This document shows positions 7,143 to 11,714 of a stretch of 11,714 nucleotides of DNA, piece after piece. The stretch is taken from assembly GCA_027592105.1 (NCBI GenBank), contig JAQCLA010000055.1:1-11714 (forward strand), given 5' to 3'. The notes under the pieces are model-generated. The model worked only from the letters and a program-made list of their open reading frames with translations, did not search any database and had not been told where the DNA came from. Numbering within the stretch: the stretch's first letter is position 1; each line of letters starts with the position of its first letter. Source of the stretch: Pseudomonadota bacterium. GTDB lineage: Bacteria > Pseudomonadota > Alphaproteobacteria > Rhodobacterales > Rhodobacteraceae. The position numbers and the translations under genes are program-made.

Positions 7143-8303
7143 TCACTCCGATTGGGGCAAGCGCGACAAAAGCTCTGCGCGGCTGAGCGTAAAGCTCGAC
7201 GCGATCCAGCGCGCTTCCAGCGTTCTGAGCGCCTGACCCAAGGCCGCACCCGACAGGCGCGGCATCAGATCGGCAGGCTTGATCGGAAACACGGCACTGG
7301 CCCCACGCGCGATCAAGGCGCGCAGAGTCGGGTCAACCTGTGTCTCGAACTGGCTGGCGCGCAGCACGGAGATATCCCATGCGATATCGGCCCCATGCAG
7401 ATAGGCCAGCGCATCGGGTGAAGTCGTACTGCTCATGCCATCGCGCAAAATGGTCAGTCGCGCGATATCGGCCTTCGAGAGGCGCAAACCGGCGGCCACT
7501 TCGACCGGCCCAAGGGCGGCCAGTCGCCGGATCGGATCAGGTGGCGCATCCTCGAAGCTGATGAGAATCGGCAGTATGCGCGCCATTGCACCGGGCAGTG
7601 TGCGCGCCAAGATCCCAGTCTGCGCCATAGCGGCGACGGCAGCGGCAGGATTGGGCGCGCTGAGCAATTTCTTGATCTCTGCGCCGACCCTTTCGCGCGA
7701 CAACTGGCCCAAGCCATCGGCGAGCGCTGCACATGCGGCCAAACCCTCGGCGTCGATCCCGGCATTCGGATCGGCATACCATGCGTGAAACCGAAAGAAC
7801 CGCAGGATGCGCAGGTAATCCTCGGTGATCCGATCATGTGCATTGCCAATGAAGCGCAAGCGCTGTGCTGCAAGATCGGCCAGACCTTCGCCTGTTGGAT
7901 CAAGCACCGTGCCATCGGCCTTGGCATAAAGCGCGTTCATGGTGAAATCCCGGCGCGCGGCGTCATCTTCCACCAGATCGGTAAAGGCGATGGTGGCGCG
8001 TCGACCATCGGTCGCCACATCCCGGCGCAGCGTCGTCACTTCGAAAGGGCGGTGATCGGCGATCAGCGTCACGGTGCCGTGGTCGATGCCTGTCGGCACA
8101 ACCTTGACCCCGGCGTCCTGCGCCAATGCCATCACATCATCGGGCCGCAGATCAGTGGCGATGTCGATATCGGCGACATCAAGCCCCAGCAGCGCATTTC
8201 TAACGCAACCACCCACGAACCACGCGCCATGCCCGCTACGCGTGAGCAGATCCATAACCGTGGCCGTCGCCGGGTCATCCAACCATGGCGCCGCCAGCTT
8301 CAT
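7143..8303 (-). CDS. cca: CCA tRNA nucleotidyltransferase (class II)
   Basis: This 386-residue cytoplasmic enzyme adds or repairs the 3'-terminal CCA of tRNAs using CTP and ATP without a nucleic-acid template. Visible class II motifs are VGGCVRNALLG at 30-40, the two metal-binding aspartates D45 and D47 in DIDIATD, RRDFTMNALY at 117-126, and EDYLR at 161-165. In class II enzymes the last of these forms the amino-acid template that selects C and then A. No C-terminal HD domain is evident, as is usual in alphaproteobacterial members. A poly(A) polymerase is the main alternative, but the RRDFTMNALY and EDxxR context favours CCA addition. The ATG overlaps the nudL stop by ATGA, with only a weak GGGTG upstream, so translational coupling is likely. 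Confidence 0.93.
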   Translation of the reverse strand: MKLAAPWLDDPATATVMDLLTRSGHGAWFVGGCVRNALLGLDVADIDIATDLRPDDVMALAQDAGVKVVPTGIDHGTVTLIADHRPFEVTTLRRDVATDGRRATIAFTDLVEDDAARRDFTMNALYAKADGTVLDPTGEGLADLAAQRLRFIGNAHDRITEDYLRILRFFRFHAWYADPNAGIDAEGLAACAALADGLGQLSRERVGAEIKKLLSAPNPAAAVAAMAQTGILARTLPGAMARILPILISFEDAPPDPIRRLAALGPVEVAAGLRLSKADIARLTILRDGMSSTTSPDALAYLHGADIAWDISVLRASQFETQVDPTLRALIARGASAVFPIKPADLMPRLSGAALGQALRTLEARWIASSFTLSRAELLSRLPQSE

Positions 8304-8893
8304 GCCGACACCCGATCAGCCAAGGATTTCAAGATCCGCGCCGTTGCGCCCCAGATGTAGTAGGGGCCATAAGGCACGACGAAATAGCGCCGCCGCACAC
8401 CGCGCCAGCGGCGGCCTTCGATGCGATAATTCCACGGATCAAGCAGATGCGCGATCGGCACGCGAAACACCTCGGCCACCTCGCCTGCTTCCGGGACGGC
8501 TTGGAAATCGCGGGTGATATGCGCGATAACCGGTTTTATGCTATATCCGGTTACAGTTTCATGGGCGGGTAACGCGCCCAAGATGTCCACCGTCGCCGGT
8601 GCAAGCCCGATCTCTTCATGAGCCTCGCGCAGCGCGGCTGCGGCGGCATCGGCGTCGCCTGCATCCACTTTGCCGCCGGGCAATGCGATCTGACCCGGAT
8701 GATGCTTGAGATGCGAGGCGCGCTTGGTCAGCACGACACTTTCGCCAACCACACCGATCAACACGGCAGCGGGTTTGAGCACCCGTCCCGGCGGCAAGAC
8801 GATCTCTGGGTTCAACTCATAATCCGACGAGGGGTGCGGCGGGCTTTCACGCAATGCCGCGACCAATGTCGCGAGATCAATCCTGCGATCCAT
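8300..8893 (-). CDS. nudL: NUDIX hydrolase, CoA pyrophosphatase (NudL-like)
   Basis: This 197-residue cytoplasmic hydrolase is predicted to cleave coenzyme A or its thioesters to 3',5'-ADP and phosphopantetheine. The UPF0035-type lead motif, VLTKRASHLKHHPGQIALPG, sits at about 54-73 and marks the CoA pyrophosphatase branch. The Nudix box runs from G74 to L97 and ends REAHEEIGL, with metal-binding E90, E93 and E94. The usual box Glu six residues after the glycine is Asp80 here, which I believe is normal for this branch. GGAG lies 7 nt before the ATG at 8893, inside the end of the Hsp33 gene (17-nt overlap). A pairing with the redox chaperone could suit oxidised CoA turnover, but that is inference. 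Confidence 0.9.
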   Translation of the reverse strand: MDRRIDLATLVAALRESPPHPSSDYELNPEIVLPPGRVLKPAAVLIGVVGESVVLTKRASHLKHHPGQIALPGGKVDAGDADAAAAALREAHEEIGLAPATVDILGALPAHETVTGYSIKPVIAHITRDFQAVPEAGEVAEVFRVPIAHLLDPWNYRIEGRRWRGVRRRYFVVPYGPYYIWGATARILKSLADRVSA

Positions 8894-9887
8894 GACCCTG
8901 CTCCGGATCTGCGCTCGCCTCGAAGCCCAAGGTGCTGGGGTCGAATTCGTAATGCGCGCCGCAGAACTGGCAATCGGCGGTCACGCGGCCATCATCGGTG
9001 GTCATATGGCCGATATCGCGCGCCGAATAGATCGACAGGCTGTTGCGCACCCGCTCTTCCGAACAGGTGCAGCCGAACGCCACCGGCAGCGCGTCATAGA
9101 CACGCGGCCCTTCTTCGTGAAACAGCCGCAAGAGCAGATCGGTCGGCGCCACGCGAGGCCCGACCAGTTCCAGCGGCTCGACCGTGTCGAGCAAGATATT
9201 GGCCCGGCTCCAGTTCTCCGCCGCATCATCGTCAAGCAGGTCGACCGCCGCCAGCAACCCATCCTCGCCCGATGCACCATCGCCCATTAAGGGCGAGGCT
9301 TTGGGCATGTGCTGCAACATGACACCGCCACCGCGCCAAAGCGACGGCTCGCCCGGTGCGCTGCTTTGGCCATAGCTCAACGCAAAGCGCGTCGGCAGCT
9401 GTTCGGATTGGGCAAAATACGCCTCGGCACAGGCGGCAAGCGATCCGCCCGACAAGGGTGTGATCCCCTGATAGGGTGTCGTATCGCGCCCTTGATCAAG
9501 CAGAATGGCGAAATAGCCCTCACCGATCTGGCCAAAGGGATCTTGCCCAGCGACCAGCCGTGTCGCGTCAAAACTCGCATAGGCGCGGATACGGCCGGGC
9601 GCACCCTCCTCGCTAGGGGCGTAGAAATCCGTCGCGATCAGGCGGATCGGCCCATTGCCCCGCACCTGCAACGACAGCTTCCAGCGCAGCTTGATGGTTT
9701 GCCCGATCATCGCGGTCAAAAGCACGGCTTCGGCCACCATCGCTTCGACCTCGGGGGGATAATCATGCTGGGCCAAGACCCGCTCAAGCGTCTGGTCAAG
9801 GCGCGCGACGCGGCCCCGGATATCGCATCGGTCCAGTTGGAACGGCAGGACGGTGTCGTCCCACGCGATCTTTGTCGTCAATGTCAT
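8877..9887 (-). CDS. hslO: Hsp33 redox-regulated chaperone
   Basis: This 336-residue cytoplasmic holdase is switched on when its zinc site is oxidised, protecting unfolding proteins under oxidative and heat stress. The N-terminal substrate-binding domain begins MTLTTKIAWDDTVLPFQLD. The linker and zinc domain carry the four zinc cysteines at 273, 275, 306 and 309 (GCTCSEE and DCQFCGAHYEFD). It is longer than E. coli Hsp33 (292), with small insertions and a short acidic tail. An in-frame ATG at 9923 would add 12 basic residues, but the ATG at 9887 is preferred: it matches the usual Hsp33 start and has AGGA 9 nt upstream, whereas 9923 has no ribosome site. It is the first gene of the minus-strand run, behind a divergent promoter region. 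Confidence 0.94.
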   Translation of the reverse strand: MTLTTKIAWDDTVLPFQLDRCDIRGRVARLDQTLERVLAQHDYPPEVEAMVAEAVLLTAMIGQTIKLRWKLSLQVRGNGPIRLIATDFYAPSEEGAPGRIRAYASFDATRLVAGQDPFGQIGEGYFAILLDQGRDTTPYQGITPLSGGSLAACAEAYFAQSEQLPTRFALSYGQSSAPGEPSLWRGGGVMLQHMPKASPLMGDGASGEDGLLAAVDLLDDDAAENWSRANILLDTVEPLELVGPRVAPTDLLLRLFHEEGPRVYDALPVAFGCTCSEERVRNSLSIYSARDIGHMTTDDGRVTADCQFCGAHYEFDPSTLGFEASADPEQGHGSQD

Positions 9888-9977
9888 GGTTGGCTGTCCT
9901 GCTCTGCGGGCCGTGCGTTCCATATAGCGGATCGCGCCGCAATCCCAAATCGGCTTCGACTTGTCGCCGCCCCGGTT

Positions 9978-10006
9978 TTGGGCAGTATATGTCTAAAGTG
10001 TATTTA
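9978..10006 (+). promoter_or_regulatory. Weak candidate promoter for the glycosyltransferase gene
   Basis: TTGGGC (9978-9983) and TATTTA (10001-10006) are 17 nt apart on the + strand, each matching the consensus at only 3 of 6 positions. They overlap the minus-strand promoter candidate. If used, the transcript would start about 8 nt before the ATG at 10021, giving an almost leaderless message. That would fit the lack of a Shine-Dalgarno there. Confidence 0.22.
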
Positions 10007-10012
10007 TGTGAT
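9984..10012 (-). promoter_or_regulatory. Candidate sigma-70-type promoter for the hsp33-led operon
   Basis: On the minus strand, ATCACA (10012-10007) and TATACT (9989-9984) are separated by 17 nt. They match the -35 and -10 consensus at 4 of 6 and 5 of 6 positions. The predicted transcript would start near 9977, about 90 nt before the hsp33 ATG. This AT-rich patch stands out from GC-rich surroundings. I see no clear heat-shock (RpoH) site. Confidence 0.4.
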
Positions 10013-10020
10013 ATTTCGAG

Positions 10021-11268
10021 ATGAACATCCTTTTCGTCCACCAGAACTTTCCCGGCCAATACCGAGAGTTGTTTCAATGGCTTATCGCGCAAGGGGGGCA
10101 TCAGATCGTTTTTCTGACCCAGCGCAAAGGCGTGCCTGCGGTCAAGGGCGCGCGCATCATCGAATATACGGCCCATCACAAACCCGCCGACAGCGCCTAT
10201 GCGCCCACGAAATATTGGGAGGAATGCACCGGCAACGGCTTGGGGGCTGCCTTTGCCGCGCAAAAGCTCGCGGCGGCGGGGTTTCGGCCCGACATCATCC
10301 TTGGTCATGTCGGCTGGGGCGAATTGACTTTTCTCAAGCAGGTATGGGCCGATGTGCCGATCATCGGTTTTTTCGAGTATTACTTTCTGGCTCAAGGGGG
10401 CTCTGTCGGGTTCGATCCGGAATTCCCGGCCTCCGATCATGCGCCTTTTTTGATGCATGCCCGCAACGCGGTGAATTTCGCCAATTTCCAAACCGTCGAT
10501 CTGGGCCAATCGCCCACATTCTTTCAGCGCGACACCTATCCAACGAACTTCCACGCCAAGATCTACGTCTGCCATGATGGGATTCGCACGGACCGGCTGG
10601 TGCCGAACCCACATACACGCGTGCCGCTGTCGCGCTTGGGGCGCGCGGTCACCCGCGATGATGAGATTTTTACCTATATGTCGCGCAACATGGAGCCCGT
10701 GCGCGGCTTTCACAAATTCATGCGTGCATTGCCGCAAATCCTTGCTGAACGGCCGAATGCGCGCGCCTTGATCATCGGCGGAAACGAGGTGTCCTATGGT
10801 AAGGCTAGCGATACGCAAGGCGGCTACCGCGCCGAGATGGAGCGTGAAATCGGCGCACGCGTCGATTGGGACCGGGTGCATTTTCTGGGCAAGGTGCCCT
10901 ATGCCGCCTATCAGCAAATCATCCAGATCAGCCGCGCACATGTCTATCTGACGGTGCCATTCGTGTTGTCGTGGTCAAGCATGGAGGCCATGTCGATGGG
11001 TGCGACCATCATCGCCTCCGATACCGCACCCGTGCGCGAGGTCATGAAACATGGCGAGAACGCGCTTTTGGTGGATTTTCACGATCACAACGCCTTGGCC
11101 GCCCAAGTGATCGAGGTGCTGGCCCGCCGCGAAGCCTTCAGCCAGCTCGGTCAAGCCGCACGTGCGCATATGATTGCGAACTACGATTTCACGACAAAAT
11201 GCCTGCCCACGCATATCGCGCGGATCAACAGCCTTGTTCCCAAAGGCCGCGCGATCCCCTTGCGCTGA
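10021..11268 (+). CDS. Family 4 glycosyltransferase (GT-B fold), polysaccharide synthesis
   Basis: This 415-residue cytoplasmic or membrane-associated enzyme is likely to transfer a sugar from an activated donor to a growing polysaccharide. It begins MNILFVHQNFPGQYREL, the hallmark opening of the GT4 group with a Glyco_trans_4_3-type N-terminal domain (about residues 1-170). The second Rossmann domain contains TYMSRNMEPVRGFHKFMRAL, IIGGNEVSYG at 251-260, and the donor-binding end VLSWSSMEAMSMGATIIASD followed by PVREV. Only the second Glu (E322) of the EX7E motif is present; position 314 is Phe, which I recall as normal for this subgroup. Start at 10021 fits the family but has no clear ribosome site. 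The gene converges, with a 3-nt gap, on a Wza-type export gene, which supports a role in exopolysaccharide or capsule synthesis. Donor and acceptor sugars are unknown. Confidence 0.9.
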   Translation: MNILFVHQNFPGQYRELFQWLIAQGGHQIVFLTQRKGVPAVKGARIIEYTAHHKPADSAYAPTKYWEECTGNGLGAAFAAQKLAAAGFRPDIILGHVGWGELTFLKQVWADVPIIGFFEYYFLAQGGSVGFDPEFPASDHAPFLMHARNAVNFANFQTVDLGQSPTFFQRDTYPTNFHAKIYVCHDGIRTDRLVPNPHTRVPLSRLGRAVTRDDEIFTYMSRNMEPVRGFHKFMRALPQILAERPNARALIIGGNEVSYGKASDTQGGYRAEMEREIGARVDWDRVHFLGKVPYAAYQQIIQISRAHVYLTVPFVLSWSSMEAMSMGATIIASDTAPVREVMKHGENALLVDFHDHNALAAQVIEVLARREAFSQLGQAARAHMIANYDFTTKCLPTHIARINSLVPKGRAIPLR

Positions 11269-11270
11269 GT

Positions 11271-11297
11271 ATCAATCAGCCAGCCCGCTTGATTGAT
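11271..11297. repeat. Short inverted repeat at a convergent gene junction
   Basis: ATCAATCA (11271-11278) and TGATTGAT (11290-11297) form a perfect 8-bp AT-rich stem with an 11-nt loop. The repeat starts 3 nt after the glycosyltransferase stop and covers the last codons of the export gene. It could weakly help transcription stop from the left, but it lacks a GC-rich stem and T-run, so it may be chance. Confidence 0.25.
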
Positions 11298-11714
11298 TGG
11301 CAAGCCCAAATACCGCGCCGACAAGGCCGAAGATCGTCTGCGCCGAGGTGATCGGGCTTTCCGTGACAAGCACCAAGTCGCCTTGTGCCAAATGGAAATT
11401 GCGGGCGCTGAACAAGCCATCAGCCGATGTCAGATCAAGGGTGAAAACCACCCGCGATTGATTTGGGCCTGTGCCGTCCGCGCGTAGCGCATTTTGCGGA
11501 TACTCCCGCAGGATCAGAACACCGCCCGGATTGCCACGGCGGCTTTCCACCCCGCCGATGATCGAAATCGCATCAAGCGCGCTGATATCATCTTGCACAA
11601 AGCGATGCTGGCTTTGCTGCCCGGCCGCGCCCAGTGACAGGAAATAGCGCCGATCTTCTTCCACGATCACCTGGTCGCCACCGCGCAGCAACGTATCGCG
11701 CCGCGGATCGGCAT
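11272..11714 (-). CDS. Wza-type polysaccharide export protein, C-terminal part (partial)
   Basis: The frame is open to the right edge, giving the last 146 residues and a TGA at 11272-11274. Wza-type proteins are outer-membrane lipoproteins that form the channel through which capsule or exopolysaccharide leaves the cell. The segment GGDQVIVEEDRRYFLSLGAAG, then ISALDAISIIGGVESRRGNPGGVLILRE, fits an SLBB domain (strand, GA.G turn, DAI..IGG helix, and a V.ILRE strand). It is followed by FTLDLTSADGLFSARNF and GDLVLVTESP. The last stretch, TSAQTIFGLVGAVFGLANQ, is an amphipathic helix of the kind that forms the outer-membrane barrel in Wza. The signal peptide, lipobox and export domain lie outside the window. 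The convergent neighbour is a glycosyltransferase, which supports a polysaccharide locus. Confidence 0.87.
   Translation of the reverse strand, partial: ADPRRDTLLRGGDQVIVEEDRRYFLSLGAAGQQSQHRFVQDDISALDAISIIGGVESRRGNPGGVLILREYPQNALRADGTGPNQSRVVFTLDLTSADGLFSARNFHLAQGDLVLVTESPITSAQTIFGLVGAVFGLANQSSGLAD

Noticed and set aside
9888..9923. 12-residue extension of Hsp33 from an upstream ATG
   Set aside because: There is no ribosome site before 9923, and the extra residues do not resemble known Hsp33 starts, which begin at the MTL..KIAWDDTVLPF segment.
9309..10577. 422-codon open frame on the + strand crossing the hsp33 start and the glycosyltransferase
   Set aside because: It lies antisense to hsp33 and out of frame with the glycosyltransferase. 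Its composition is the low-complexity Arg/Ala/Gly type produced by GC-rich shadow frames, and it shows no domain.
9796..10941. 381-codon open frame on the minus strand opposite the glycosyltransferase
   Set aside because: It is the shadow of a well-supported + strand gene and overlaps the hsp33 start in another frame. No recognisable motifs.

Overview
The window looks like chromosomal DNA from an alphaproteobacterium of the Rhodobacteraceae/Roseobacter type. The evidence is moderately high GC, third-position-GC-rich codons, dense 4-nt ATGA gene junctions, and the protein types (alphaproteobacterial CCA-adding enzyme, Hsp33, tandem ABC half-transporters, a NavAb-like channel). The placement is by recognition, not by a search.

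Left edge: the last 92 codons of dxs (isoprenoid precursor synthesis) run on the + strand. They converge on a long minus-strand gene run across a 58-bp inverted repeat (296-353) that also supplies the stop codon of the last minus-strand gene.

Middle (9887 down to 350): nine co-directional minus-strand genes are so tightly packed that they probably form one operon, or two nested ones. In order of transcription they are: Hsp33 redox chaperone, NudL-like CoA pyrophosphatase, CCA tRNA nucleotidyltransferase, LysE/RhtB exporter, two ABC half-transporters, a VOC-fold protein, an RlmD-like (uracil-5-)RNA methyltransferase, and a bacterial voltage-gated sodium channel. Junctions are a 17-nt overlap, a 4-nt overlap, and gaps or overlaps of +3, +42, -4, +9, -4 and +18 nt. 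The only real break is the 42-nt gap before the ABC pair. It holds a hairpin that overlaps the Shine-Dalgarno sequence of the first ABC gene. The themes are oxidative protein damage control, RNA maturation, and membrane transport or ion flux.

Right edge: a 133-nt divergent promoter region (9888-10020) separates the operon from a + strand family 4 glycosyltransferase. That gene converges, across only 3 nt, on the C-terminal part of a Wza-type polysaccharide export protein. This is probably the edge of an exopolysaccharide or capsule locus.

I found no CRISPR array, insertion sequence, tRNA or rRNA gene, prophage gene or defence gene. Nothing here is a convincing new system. The most unusual items are the sodium channel at the tail of a housekeeping operon, the repeat that ends its reading frame, and the leader hairpin of the ABC pair.
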